Assembly (NCBI GenBank): GCA_903896595.1
Contig: CAITYL010000212.1
Span: forward strand, 1-36,675
DNA length: 36,675 nt
Source of the DNA: an uncultured Lentisphaerota bacterium
Lineage (GTDB): Bacteria > Verrucomicrobiota > Lentisphaeria > Oligosphaerales > CAITYL01
Direction of reading: 5' to 3'
In this document: positions 15,303-22,594 of the stretch, piece by piece
How positions within the stretch are numbered: position 1 is the stretch's first letter
How the letters are laid out: every line of letters starts with the position of its first letter
Notes under the pieces: model-generated
Seen by the model: the letters and a program-made list of their open reading frames with translations, nothing else
The model's database searches: none
What the model was told of the DNA's origin: nothing
Position numbers and translations under genes: made by a program

Positions 15303-16178
15303 TCAGCCAGGAGATTCCACCAGCTTGCGGACCAGCTCGATATTGGCCGGATGCCCGGGCTTGATGGCGATGAGATGGCCGCGCAGCCGGCGGCCGAGCA
15401 GAAAGAAATCACCGACCATATCCAGCATTTTATGCCGGACAAACTCGTCGGGGTAGCGCAAGCCGTCCTTGCTGAAAATGGCATCCTGCCGGATGACCAC
15501 GGCATTATCCAGACTGCCGCCGCGAATCAGGTTATTTTTCATCAGGTATTCGATTTCCTGGTAGAGACAAAACGTGCGGGCATCGGCCAATTCCCGGCAA
15601 AAGCTGTCCTCGCCAATGTCCAGCGAGAGATACTGGCAGTCCAGCGGTGTGACATTGTACTTGACCGTGCAGGAAATGCGGAAGACCGGCGCGGGCAGAG
15701 CGATCACATGAGTCTCGCCGGCCTCGTACCACATCGGCTCGCGCACCACATAAAAACGCCGCGGCGCCTCCTGTTCCACGGCGCCGGCACCGCGCAGGAG
15801 ATCGAGAAAGGGCCGGGCGCTGCCGTCGCCGATGGGCGGCTCGGGACCGGTCATTTCCACCATCACATTGTCCAGCCCGAGCGCATTGATGGACGCCAGC
15901 AGATGCTCAACGGTATGGGCCTGGGCCGCGCCCCGGCCTAACGTCGTGCCACGCCGGGTGTCCACCACCTCACTGATCAGGGCGGGAATTTCGGGTTGCC
16001 CGGGCAAATCCGTGCGACGAAAACGCACGCCGGAATCCGCCGGCGCCGGCAAGACGGTGAGCTTGACCCGGTTGCCGGTATGCAGGGCAATGCCGGAAAA
16101 AGACGCCGCGCCACGCACCGTCCGCTGCCGGGGAGCATCAGACGGAGATAAGAGAGAATCAGGATTGAGATCGGACAT
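15303..16178 (-). CDS. lpxC: UDP-3-O-acyl-N-acetylglucosamine deacetylase
   Basis: LpxC performs the committed step of lipid A synthesis, a Zn2+-dependent deacetylation. The 291-aa protein has all the key residues: HTVEHLLAS (E. coli Glu78-His79), PIGDGSARPF, SLDNAVVI, LRYPDEFVRHKMLDMVGD (His238, Lys239, Asp242), and AIKPGHPANI (His265). Its length is normal for a stand-alone enzyme, so it is not the LpxC-FabZ fusion known in Bacteroidetes, although a FabZ-like gene follows 72 nt later. ATG 16178 is taken as start; a TTG three codons upstream is an alternative. A 12-nt perfect palindrome, CGTGACGTCACG, lies just after its stop (15287-15298). Confidence 0.96.
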   Translation of the reverse strand: MSDLNPDSLLSPSDAPRQRTVRGAASFSGIALHTGNRVKLTVLPAPADSGVRFRRTDLPGQPEIPALISEVVDTRRGTTLGRGAAQAHTVEHLLASINALGLDNVMVEMTGPEPPIGDGSARPFLDLLRGAGAVEQEAPRRFYVVREPMWYEAGETHVIALPAPVFRISCTVKYNVTPLDCQYLSLDIGEDSFCRELADARTFCLYQEIEYLMKNNLIRGGSLDNAVVIRQDAIFSKDGLRYPDEFVRHKMLDMVGDFFLLGRRLRGHLIAIKPGHPANIELVRKLVESPG

Positions 16179-16210
16179 GGTCTTCAATTTTCACGGACAC
16201 ACGTTCCGTC

Positions 16211-17017
16211 TCAATCTTGGCCGCCAGGATTGCCAATCACGCAGAAGGAATAGGCGCGGGAGTCACGACCCGCGGGAGCATTGCTCACCTTGACGGCGTC
16301 TCCCTCCTTCACTCCGGTCAGGAGCGACACCTCCACCACATCGCCCGTCCCCTTGTTATCATAGGGAATCCCGGCCGAGGACGAACAATAGAGGCCCACC
16401 AAATCTCCGGATTCAGCCCGCAACGGTTCGGTAAAGGGACACGACTGAAGGCCCGCCCCATCCGTGACACATTCGTTGCTAATCGCCGTTACCTTATACG
16501 TTCCCGGTTTGACCGGATCAAGCCGCAAAATACAGAACGCCGCCTTGGTCGGCCCTTTGGCGTAGTAGCGCCCGCCGACAATTTGCGTGGTAACGGTAAA
16601 CTTGTTCCGCCGGTCCACCAGCAAGACTCCCGACATCGCCTCGTTGGAATCACGGTCACACACCTCACCGCCAACGTAGATCATGGCGTCCGGAATGGAG
16701 GTTTCAAGGCTCTTGCGCATCGCATCCGTGAACTGGCGCACCCCTTTGCTCAGCACATCGGAGTCCCGCTGGCGCTCTGCCTTCTCCCGGTCTAACACCG
16801 TCGCTTTTTGGGTAAAAAAGCCCACCTCACCCTTGAGGAAGGTCACGTCCTGATTGAGCTTGTCGATTTCCTGGTCGCGCTGGACCACCTGCCCCTTCAA
16901 ACCTTCCGCTTCCTGCTTGAGTTGCATATTTTGAGTCCGCAACTTGGCGTCCGTCACACAACCGGACAACGCCCCCACGACGGCCACCACCGCCATCAGC
17001 ATCATACTGTTACGCAT
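16211..17017 (-). CDS. Coiled-coil lipoprotein of unknown function
   Basis: The 268-aa product begins with a lipoprotein signal peptide (MRNSMMLMAVVAVVGALSGC). Residues about 25-95 form a heptad-rich coiled coil (LKQEAEGLKGQVVQRDQEID). From about residue 100 a Cys-containing, beta-rich domain follows, with phrases YVGGEVCDRDSNEAMSGVLL, VTTQIVGGRYYAKGP and KPGTYKVTAIS. I do not recognise the C-terminal domain; the layout suggests an envelope protein. AGGAG lies 10 nt before ATG 17017. It precedes lpxC by 32 nt and is therefore the first gene of the lpxC-fabZ-lpxA transcription unit, with a promoter at 17080-17109. Confidence 0.75.
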   Translation of the reverse strand: MRNSMMLMAVVAVVGALSGCVTDAKLRTQNMQLKQEAEGLKGQVVQRDQEIDKLNQDVTFLKGEVGFFTQKATVLDREKAERQRDSDVLSKGVRQFTDAMRKSLETSIPDAMIYVGGEVCDRDSNEAMSGVLLVDRRNKFTVTTQIVGGRYYAKGPTKAAFCILRLDPVKPGTYKVTAISNECVTDGAGLQSCPFTEPLRAESGDLVGLYCSSSAGIPYDNKGTGDVVEVSLLTGVKEGDAVKVSNAPAGRDSRAYSFCVIGNPGGQD

Positions 17018-17079
17018 ACCGTTTCTCCTAAAATATTATCCCCGGCATTTTCGCCCCGCGATTAAAAACGACGAACGGT

Positions 17080-17109
17080 AAAATATGAATCCATAAGGGA
17101 TGAAGACAA
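17080..17109 (-). promoter_or_regulatory. Promoter of the lipoprotein-lpxC-fabZ-lpxA operon
   Basis: On the minus strand TTGTCT (17104-17109) and TATTTT (17080-17085) are separated by 18 nt, giving a predicted start about 55-60 nt upstream of ATG 17017. This is a reasonable sigma-70-type promoter in an AT-rich stretch. The gap between ribE and the lipoprotein (158 nt) holds no gene. Confidence 0.5.
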
Positions 17110-17175
17110 GTCTGCCCAAAAAACCACCCGTACGATCACCGATTACCAAACGCCATCACCGCTGGCCAAGGGCGT

Positions 17176-17823
17176 TCAGGCAAAACCAGCCCCGGTCAGA
17201 TCGTCCCACCGCAGACCACCCCCGACCGCCGCCAACTCGCGTTGGCGCAACACAAACTTACCCATCAGATCCCCTTCCAAATTAACCCGGTCGCCAACGC
17301 GCCGCGCCTTAAGGGCGGTCACAGACCAGGAATGGGGAATCAGACACACTTCAAAAAAGCCGGCTTCGAGTTTGGCAATGGTTAGCGACACCCCGTCCAC
17401 CGCCACGCTTCCCTTGGGCACCACCAGCGGCGCCAAGGCCGCCGGCAACTCAATCCGCAACACTCGATCCGCCCCCGCACGGGTCACCGCCAGAAGGGCG
17501 GCGGTCAGATCCACATGCCCGCTCACTAAATGCCCGCCCAACCGGTCCCCTAGCCGCAACGCCCGTTCCAAATTCACCGCGGCACCCGGCGGCAATTCCC
17601 CCAAATTGGTCCGGGTCAGCGTTTCCTCCAGGACATGAAACCACAGCCGCCCCGACTCCGGTATCACCTGTTCCACGGTCAGGCAGACACCATTGACCGC
17701 CACACTGTCCCCCACCCGCACCTCGGCAAGCGGCAAGGCGGTCGCCACTTCCAACGCCGCATCACCCGTCCCCCGCCGGCAAGCCACGAATCGGCCAATA
17801 TCTTCGATCAATCCGGTAAACAT
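17176..17823 (-). CDS. ribE: Riboflavin synthase, alpha subunit
   Basis: It dismutates two 6,7-dimethyl-8-ribityllumazine molecules into riboflavin. The 215-aa protein has the two internally repeated lumazine-binding barrels. The first begins MFTGLIEDIGRF with VAVNGVCLTVEQV, and the second contains LVSGHVDLTAAL and VAVDGVSLTIAKLE, with SVTALKARRVGDRVNLEGD near the end. Length is normal. It lies 238 nt downstream of ribD on the same strand, separated by a large hairpin. A near-canonical promoter directly abuts its start codon, so it probably has its own, possibly leaderless, transcript. Confidence 0.95.
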   Translation of the reverse strand: MFTGLIEDIGRFVACRRGTGDAALEVATALPLAEVRVGDSVAVNGVCLTVEQVIPESGRLWFHVLEETLTRTNLGELPPGAAVNLERALRLGDRLGGHLVSGHVDLTAALLAVTRAGADRVLRIELPAALAPLVVPKGSVAVDGVSLTIAKLEAGFFEVCLIPHSWSVTALKARRVGDRVNLEGDLMGKFVLRQRELAAVGGGLRWDDLTGAGFA

Positions 17824-17829
17824 GCTGGC

Positions 17830-17858
17830 AATCTACAATCCCAAAGGCGGAATCCCAA
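17830..17858 (-). promoter_or_regulatory. Predicted leaderless promoter of ribE
   Basis: On the minus strand TTGGGA (17853-17858) and TAGATT (17830-17835) are spaced by 17 nt. The ATG at 17823 begins 6 nt after the -10, exactly where transcription would start. There is no ribosome-binding site between them. Confidence 0.5.
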
Positions 17859-18003
17859 CGCCTCATTCATCTGCTTCCAGGGTGGGTCAGTAGTTGGCAC
17901 GGTGATTGCTTTATTTTTCTGTCCACGCCAAGCAGAGCGCCCGGCAGAGATCAGAAAAGGGACGTTGGCGGAGAGACGGTCAGGCAAAAAATTCATCCCC
18001 CCC

Positions 18004-18044
18004 AACGGCCGCGGCTTTTTTCCTCCTTAAAAGTCGCGGCCGTT
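18004..18044. other. 16-bp stem hairpin between ribD and ribE
   Basis: The arms are 18004-18019 and 18029-18044 (AACGGCCGCGGCTTTT and its near-perfect complement, one G-T pair) with a 9-nt loop. On the plus strand it is followed by TCTTTT like an intrinsic terminator, yet no plus-strand gene precedes it. On the minus (rib) strand the loop reads AAGGAGGAA, a full anti-16S sequence, and there is no U-run after the stem. The rest of the 238-nt gap (17824-18061) shows no convincing gene and nothing matching an FMN riboswitch. Confidence 0.65.
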
Positions 18045-18061
18045 TCTTTTACCTGAGACAA

Positions 18062-19114
18062 CTATTTCTCGTTATTAATAATCGCGCCGGTAATCAAGAG
18101 GTCGGCTCCAACCTGTCGGCATGTGCAGTGCGCCAGATCAATCGCCGCCGCCAGAGCCGCCGGCGCCGGACCGCCCACGGCGGACCGGCTGTCTCGGCCG
18201 CCTAAAATTTTAGGCGCCACGAACACCACGACTTGGTTCACAATGCCGGCCCGCAGGCAGGCCGCCGCCAATTCGCCGCCGCCTTCGACCGCCAGCGCGG
18301 TGATGCCGTCACGTCCCAGTTCACCCAGCCACTGGCGCCAGTCATCCGGCGTTTGCGCCGCGACAAAACCGGGGGGCTGGGCCGGGTCGTCCCAAATGCG
18401 GAGTTCGCGCGGGAACGCCGCCGCGCCGCGCCGGGTCCACACGAAGCGGCGCGGCTGCCGCGGCCAGGCCGCCGGGACACGCACGGTCAGGGCGGGATCG
18501 TCCTGGCGCACCGTTTCCCCGCCGACCAAAATGGCGTCCGCCCACTGGCGCAGACGCTGAACCCGGGCCCGGGCAATCGGACCGGTAATCCAGCGTGACT
18601 CGCCGCCAGCGGTGGCGATCTTCCCGTCCAAGGTCATGGCCAACTTGAGCACAACCCATGGCCAGCCGGTGGTCACCCACTTAAAGAAGGCCACATTCAC
18701 CTGGCGGCACCGGGCTTCTTCAACGCCCTCCACGACCTCAAGGCCGGCTTCCCGCAAGCGGGCAAAACCACGGCCGGCGTGCCGTGGATTGGGATCCGTG
18801 CACCCAGCCACCACCCGGACAATCCCGGCCCGTAAAATGGCGTCCGTGCAGGGCGGCGTGCGGCCCTGCGTGCAGCACGGCTCCAGTGTGACATACAGAG
18901 TGGCGCCACGCGCCAGATCACCGGCCGCGTTCAAGGCATGGACTTCGGCGTGCGGCGCGCCAGCCCGCTGATGCCAGCCCCGGCCCACCTCGCGCCCGGC
19001 CCGCACCACCACCGCCCCCACCATCGGGTTGGGCGCGGTCCGTCCCCAGCCGCGCCGCGCCAAGCCAAGCGCCCGCCGCATCCACGCCCCATCACTGCGT
19101 TCCTGACTGTTCAT
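18062..19114 (-). CDS. ribD: Bifunctional riboflavin pathway deaminase/reductase
   Basis: RibD deaminates the pyrimidine intermediate from GTP and then reduces its ribosyl side chain. The N-terminal domain has the zinc deaminase motif HAEVHAL followed by EPCCTQGRTPPC, and NPMVGAVVV before it. The C-terminal reductase has VLKLAMTLDGKIATAGGESRWITG, ADAILVGGETVRQDDPALTVR, and AVEGGGELAAACLRAG. ATG 19114 (MNSQERSDGAWMRRAL) gives the usual length of about 350 aa. Upstream in-frame codons are Gly-rich and unlike the family. No good ribosome-binding site is visible. ribE follows, while ribBA and ribH are not in the window. Confidence 0.95.
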   Translation of the reverse strand: MNSQERSDGAWMRRALGLARRGWGRTAPNPMVGAVVVRAGREVGRGWHQRAGAPHAEVHALNAAGDLARGATLYVTLEPCCTQGRTPPCTDAILRAGIVRVVAGCTDPNPRHAGRGFARLREAGLEVVEGVEEARCRQVNVAFFKWVTTGWPWVVLKLAMTLDGKIATAGGESRWITGPIARARVQRLRQWADAILVGGETVRQDDPALTVRVPAAWPRQPRRFVWTRRGAAAFPRELRIWDDPAQPPGFVAAQTPDDWRQWLGELGRDGITALAVEGGGELAAACLRAGIVNQVVVFVAPKILGGRDSRSAVGGPAPAALAAAIDLAHCTCRQVGADLLITGAIINNEK

Positions 19115-19333
19115 GCCAGGAGCATAACCCGCCCCCGCCCCTCCCGCAACCCCACCCCCGCTCGCCACCCGGCACAATCAAGTTTGGAGCCTGTCCCCAA
19201 ACTGGTTCCCTGTTATGAGCCACGTTTTGGCTATAATTCCGCCGGACTAAGGCTCATTTCACACAGAAAACACAAAAGCCTGACACCAATAGTTATCCTG
19301 GCATGGTTTTCCCCTTCGCCGCCGCCAGTTTAT
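19115..19333. other. Intergenic region with small inverted repeats, no gene
   Basis: Between the starts and stops of ribD and the UroD-like gene. It contains AGTTTGG...CCAAACT around AGCCTGTCC (near 19180-19202). It also contains a 7-bp inverted repeat ATGAGCC/GGCTCAT (19215-19221, 19251-19257) that encloses TATAAT (19232-19237). No plus-strand gene follows that hexamer, and its -35 region is poor. I see no protein or RNA gene here. Confidence 0.4.
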
Positions 19334-20389
19334 TCAGGCGGGCCGGCAAATGCCATGCTCGCGTTGCACGGCGTCCCATTCCTCCATCACCGCAATGACG
19401 GTGGGACCATGAGCGCCGGGCGAAATCTCGAACTGGACAAACACGCCGCCGGCCGGATCATAGAGATGTTTGGCCACCTCGCGCACCGCCCAACGCCCCA
19501 GGGCCGAATCTTTGGCGGGCAACACATGCTGCCGGTCAATCTCGCCCCAAAAGGCGATCTTGCCCTTACCGCGCCGCGCCAGATCAGCCATATCCATGCA
19601 GAACAACTGCGAATTCAACGCATTGACCCCCACCTCAATCAGGTCGTCAAAAATCTCGGACAAGTGGCCGTCCGAATGCATGAAGACAAATTTCCCGTGG
19701 CGCCGGGCCAGGTCGCAGTAGTCCTGATACAACGGTTTGAACCATTCCCGCCACACCCGCGGCGGCAACAGCAACTGTCGCTGTGACCCCCAGTCGTCCA
19801 TAAAGGAGATGGCATCCACGTCGGTGCTCGCCCAGAATTCCAGTTCCTTGAGATGAAACTCATGAATGCGCCGCAGCACCCCTTGCACCCGCGCGTCGGG
19901 GTCCATAAAGTCCATCATGGCGTTTTCCGTGCCGCGGAGGAACTGGTACCGTTCCCAAGGACGCGGGCAGCAGCCGGACATTATGAATCTGTCCGAAACG
20001 GCGCAGGCGCGATTGACGCTGTCGCGGGCGGCGGCCAGGGTTTCGGGCAGGGTCTCGTAGGGCGGTTGCACCAAACGTTCCCAGTCGTCCAAATCCGCCA
20101 CCAAAGGCGCCTTGACCTCACCAATGACGCCCGCCTGAAGATTGAGAAACGTGCACCCCCATTCATCCACATACTCGCCCTCTGCGTATGGAGTCCCATG
20201 CACCCGGGGCGAGGGACGGTATGGGGACGGCGGGCCATCGAGATCGCCCGGCCAGCGCCGGTCAACCTCGGCCACCACGTCGGGAATGTGCTGGTCCGCC
20301 CAGGGCAGACGCCAGATCTGCACCGGCATCCGCTCCGGGTGCTGAAAGGTGAGGCAACGCCGGACGATTTCACGCGGGGTTTGGGCCAT
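19334..20389 (-). CDS. Uroporphyrinogen decarboxylase-like (MtaA/CmuA superfamily) methyltransferase homologue
   Basis: The 351-aa protein resembles the URO-D barrel family that includes corrinoid methyltransferases such as MtaA and CmuA. Visible features are PREIVRRCLTFQHPERMPVQ at the N-terminus, DWERLVQPP, FIMSGCCPRPWERYQFLRG, DAISFMDDWGSQRQLLLPP, and FVFMHSDGHLSEIFDDLIEVGVNALN near the C-terminus. Where MtaA-type enzymes carry a zinc-binding H-x-C in the HSCGN stretch, this protein has HSDG, so cofactor use may differ. The start at 20389 (MAQTPREIV) has AGGAG 7 nt upstream. It is divergent from an AraC regulator across a 146-nt gap that carries a 9-nt-period repeat. A true heme-pathway HemE role is unlikely. 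Confidence 0.8.
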   Translation of the reverse strand: MAQTPREIVRRCLTFQHPERMPVQIWRLPWADQHIPDVVAEVDRRWPGDLDGPPSPYRPSPRVHGTPYAEGEYVDEWGCTFLNLQAGVIGEVKAPLVADLDDWERLVQPPYETLPETLAAARDSVNRACAVSDRFIMSGCCPRPWERYQFLRGTENAMMDFMDPDARVQGVLRRIHEFHLKELEFWASTDVDAISFMDDWGSQRQLLLPPRVWREWFKPLYQDYCDLARRHGKFVFMHSDGHLSEIFDDLIEVGVNALNSQLFCMDMADLARRGKGKIAFWGEIDRQHVLPAKDSALGRWAVREVAKHLYDPAGGVFVQFEISPGAHGPTVIAVMEEWDAVQREHGICRPA

Positions 20390-20415
20390 GGCCATGCTCC
20401 TGTTGGCAAAGGTGG

Positions 20416-20460
20416 TCGGACATATCGGACCTGTCAGACGCGTCGGACCTGTTCGATGCG
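20416..20460 (+). repeat. 9-nt-period repeat in the divergent UroD/araC promoter region
   Basis: Five units TCGGACATA, TCGGACCTG, TCAGACGCG, TCGGACCTG, TTCGATGCG. Same family as 3204-3266 and 13400-13435. It lies about 27 nt upstream of the UroD-like start and could also act as spaced half-sites for a regulator, though the same family inside rsmI argues against a specific operator. Confidence 0.75.
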
Positions 20461-20500
20461 CCGCCAAGACTCTCCATCAGCATACACCCATATTTTTGTC

Positions 20501-20528
20501 TTGCGTTCACTCCTAGACGCAGTACAAT
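20501..20528 (+). promoter_or_regulatory. Predicted leaderless promoter of the AraC-family gene
   Basis: TTGCGT (20501-20506) and TACAAT (20523-20528) are separated by 16 nt. ATG 20536 begins 7 nt after the -10, at the predicted transcription start, leaving no ribosome-binding site. Confidence 0.5.
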
Positions 20529-20535
20529 ATCGAAC

Positions 20536-21426
20536 ATGCGCCCCCTGCCACAACATGACCGCCGGGAGGGCCGGGCCATTGAGATGCGCGACCTGGCCGC
20601 GGTGGGGTTCCCCGAAATGCCGCTGTTCGGGATCTACCACAACCTGCGAGCGTTGCGCGGGCTCGACCCGCACCGCCACGACGCCATCGAAATCTGCTTC
20701 CTGGACACCGGCCAGCAAACCTACCGCGTCGGCGGCCGCGCCTATGTGCTTCACCCCGGCGACCTCTACGTCACCCTGCCGGACGAGGAACACGACAGCG
20801 GCGGCCAGCCCCAAGAACGCGGCCTCCTGCGCTGGCTGCATGTGCGCCCACCGCCGCCTGGCCGCGGCTTTTTGGGGCTGACGCCGGCACAGAGCCGGCC
20901 GCTGGCCGACGGCCTGCTGCGCCTGGGGGCGCGCCGCTGTTTTCCGGGCACGCCACGGGTGCGCCAGGCGTTCCTCACCGCGGAACAGCGCCTGGCCGCC
21001 GCCGCCGCCCCGCTGGGCCGCCAAGCCCTCGGCAACGCCTTGATCGAAGTGATGCTGGCCGTCCTGGAAGCCGCCGCTCTGCCACCACCAACGGGCCGGC
21101 CGGCCAGCCTGAACCCGGCGTTGCATCTGATTGAGGACAATCTGAACCGCCAACTGCGCGTGCCCGAACTGGCGCGGGCGGCCGGCCTGTCCACCTCCGC
21201 CTTCAAGGCGCGTTTCCGGCGCGAGATCGGCCTGCCGCCCGCCGATTACGTCAACCGCCGCCGGATCGCCCTGGCCCAGCATCAGTTGCGCGACTCGCGC
21301 CGGTCGGTGACCGCCATCGCCCTGGCCCTCGGCTTCACCTCGTCCCAATATTTCGCCACCCAGTTCCGCCGCTACACCGGCCAGTCCCCCGCCCGTTTCC
21401 GCGCTGGCGCGCGGGCCGGTTCGTGA
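20536..21426 (+). CDS. AraC-family transcriptional regulator with N-terminal cupin
   Basis: The 296-aa protein has an N-terminal sensing cupin (residues about 35-100; DPHRHDAIEICFLDTGQQTY, HPGDLYVTLPDEEH). Its C-terminal DNA-binding domain has two helix-turn-helix units (about 200-292; LRVPELARAAGLSTSAFKARFRREIG, then VTAIALALGFTSSQYFATQFRRYTG). Such proteins sense a small ligand, often a sugar, and activate neighbouring genes. It is divergent from the UroD-like gene and lies 48 nt upstream of the TRAP transporter on the same strand, so either is a plausible target. The ligand is unknown. Confidence 0.92.
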   Translation: MRPLPQHDRREGRAIEMRDLAAVGFPEMPLFGIYHNLRALRGLDPHRHDAIEICFLDTGQQTYRVGGRAYVLHPGDLYVTLPDEEHDSGGQPQERGLLRWLHVRPPPPGRGFLGLTPAQSRPLADGLLRLGARRCFPGTPRVRQAFLTAEQRLAAAAAPLGRQALGNALIEVMLAVLEAAALPPPTGRPASLNPALHLIEDNLNRQLRVPELARAAGLSTSAFKARFRREIGLPPADYVNRRRIALAQHQLRDSRRSVTAIALALGFTSSQYFATQFRRYTGQSPARFRAGARAGS

Positions 21427-21474
21427 TAAATTCCCCTGCTTTTGCAACGCCCCCTTGGAGATTCGATCACCACC

Positions 21475-22494
21475 ATGCATCCCACTCCGCCACTCATCCG
21501 CCTAACCGCCGCCCTTGGCCTGCTGGCCGGCTTCGCCTTTGCCCAAGCCCCCGCCCCGGCCGCCAAGGTGGTGTTCAAGATTGCCTCGGTCTCCCCCGAA
21601 AACCACGTCAGCGGCCAAGCCTTCAAGGCCATTGCGGCAGAGGTCGCCAAAGCCACCAACGGCGAGGTGATCTTCAAGTTTTACCTGGGTGGCGTCCAAG
21701 GCGACGAATCCGCCATCCTGCGCAAAATGCGCATCGGCCAGCTCGACGGCGCGGCGTTCACCACCCGCGGCATGAGCGGCCTGTGCCCCAATGCCCTGGT
21801 CATGCAGTTGCCGCTCCTTTTCCGGACCGATGCCGAGGCCGATACGGTATTCGCCAAATTGGAACCGGAGTTGGAAGCGGAATGCCGGCGGAATGGCTAT
21901 GAAGTTCTGGGCTGGCCCCGGATCGGCTTCAATTACCTGTTCAGCCGCGACCCCGTTCACAACCTGGCTGAATTGCGCGCCGCCAAGGCGTGGCTGGTGG
22001 CGGACGACCAGTTCAGCCAGACCCTGTTTGAAACCGCCAACATCCCTGGCGTCACCCTGGGGCTGGGGGACGTGTTGCCCGGTTTGCGTTCCGGCCTGGT
22101 GCGCACGGTGTTCTGTCCGCCGGTGGTCGCCGTCGCCATGCAATGGCACGGCCTGCTGCGTTACCGGCTGGACATGCGCCTGGGCTATTCCTTCGGCGCC
22201 CTGTTCGTGCCCAAGAAAAAATGGGATCGGGTGTCGCCCGAAAACCAGGCCAAGGTGCTGGCCATCTGCCACCGCCAGCTTGACGACCTCACGGTTAAGC
22301 TGGCCGCCCAAAACCGGGAAGCCCTAGCGGTGATGCAGGACAACGGCCAGCAAACCATCACCCCCACGCCGGAAGCCATCACGGAGTTGTCGTCCCTGAC
22401 CGAACAGGTCTCCAAGCGGCTCGTCGGCCAAGCCTTCGAGGCGAAGGCGTGGACCCGCACCGAAACCCTGCTGCGCGAGCTCCGCAAGCCGTAG
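21475..22494 (+). CDS. dctP: TRAP transporter substrate-binding protein, DctP family
   Basis: The 339-aa periplasmic binding protein has a signal peptide ending near AGFAFAQA. DctP-family segments are visible: FKIASVSPENHVSGQAFKAI, KFYLGGVQGDESAILRKMRI, GQLDGAAFTTRGMSG, QLPLLFR, and VSPENQAKVLAI in the C-terminal lobe. The segment where most DctP proteins have the carboxylate-binding Arg (LKGLKxR) reads ELRAAKAWL, with Trp in place of Arg. The bound ligand may therefore not be a simple carboxylate. ATG 21475 follows the signal-peptide logic; GGAG lies about 16 nt upstream. It is followed by dctQ and dctM. Confidence 0.9.
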   Translation: MHPTPPLIRLTAALGLLAGFAFAQAPAPAAKVVFKIASVSPENHVSGQAFKAIAAEVAKATNGEVIFKFYLGGVQGDESAILRKMRIGQLDGAAFTTRGMSGLCPNALVMQLPLLFRTDAEADTVFAKLEPELEAECRRNGYEVLGWPRIGFNYLFSRDPVHNLAELRAAKAWLVADDQFSQTLFETANIPGVTLGLGDVLPGLRSGLVRTVFCPPVVAVAMQWHGLLRYRLDMRLGYSFGALFVPKKKWDRVSPENQAKVLAICHRQLDDLTVKLAAQNREALAVMQDNGQQTITPTPEAITELSSLTEQVSKRLVGQAFEAKAWTRTETLLRELRKP

Positions 22495-22502
22495 ACTGAA
22501 CA

Positions 22503-22511
22503 TGGTATATT
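22503..22511 (+). promoter_or_regulatory. Extended -10 promoter between dctP and dctQ
   Basis: TGGTATATT lies 8 nt after the dctP stop and about 84 nt before the dctQ start, so dctQM-eboD could be transcribed separately from dctP. No good -35 is seen. Confidence 0.4.
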
Positions 22512-22520
22512 GTCTCTTGT

Positions 22521-22548
22521 CCTGAAACCTGAACACCGACACCTGCAC
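22521..22548 (+). repeat. 7-nt-period repeat (CCTGAAA-type)
   Basis: Units CCTGAAA, CCTGAAC, ACCGACA, CCTGCAC. A shorter relative (CCTGAAACCTGACACC) lies at 31845-31860. Confidence 0.55.
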
Positions 22549-22594
22549 ATTCCGTCTCTCAAACGGCGGGTTGCAGAGATCGACGCTACCCGGC

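Noticed and set aside
15303-16178. LpxC-FabZ fusion as known in Bacteroidetes
   Set aside because: LpxC ends at its own stop, 72 nt before the separate double-hotdog gene.
17824-18061. FMN riboswitch before ribE or ribD
   Set aside because: The conserved FMN aptamer segments are not present; only the large hairpin is seen. The ribD upstream region also lacks them.
19232-19237. TATAAT as a promoter
   Set aside because: No good -35 and no downstream plus-strand gene; it lies in gene-free DNA.
20416-20460. AraC operator made of direct half-sites
   Set aside because: The same 9-nt units occur inside rsmI and after lpxA, so they look like a repeat family.
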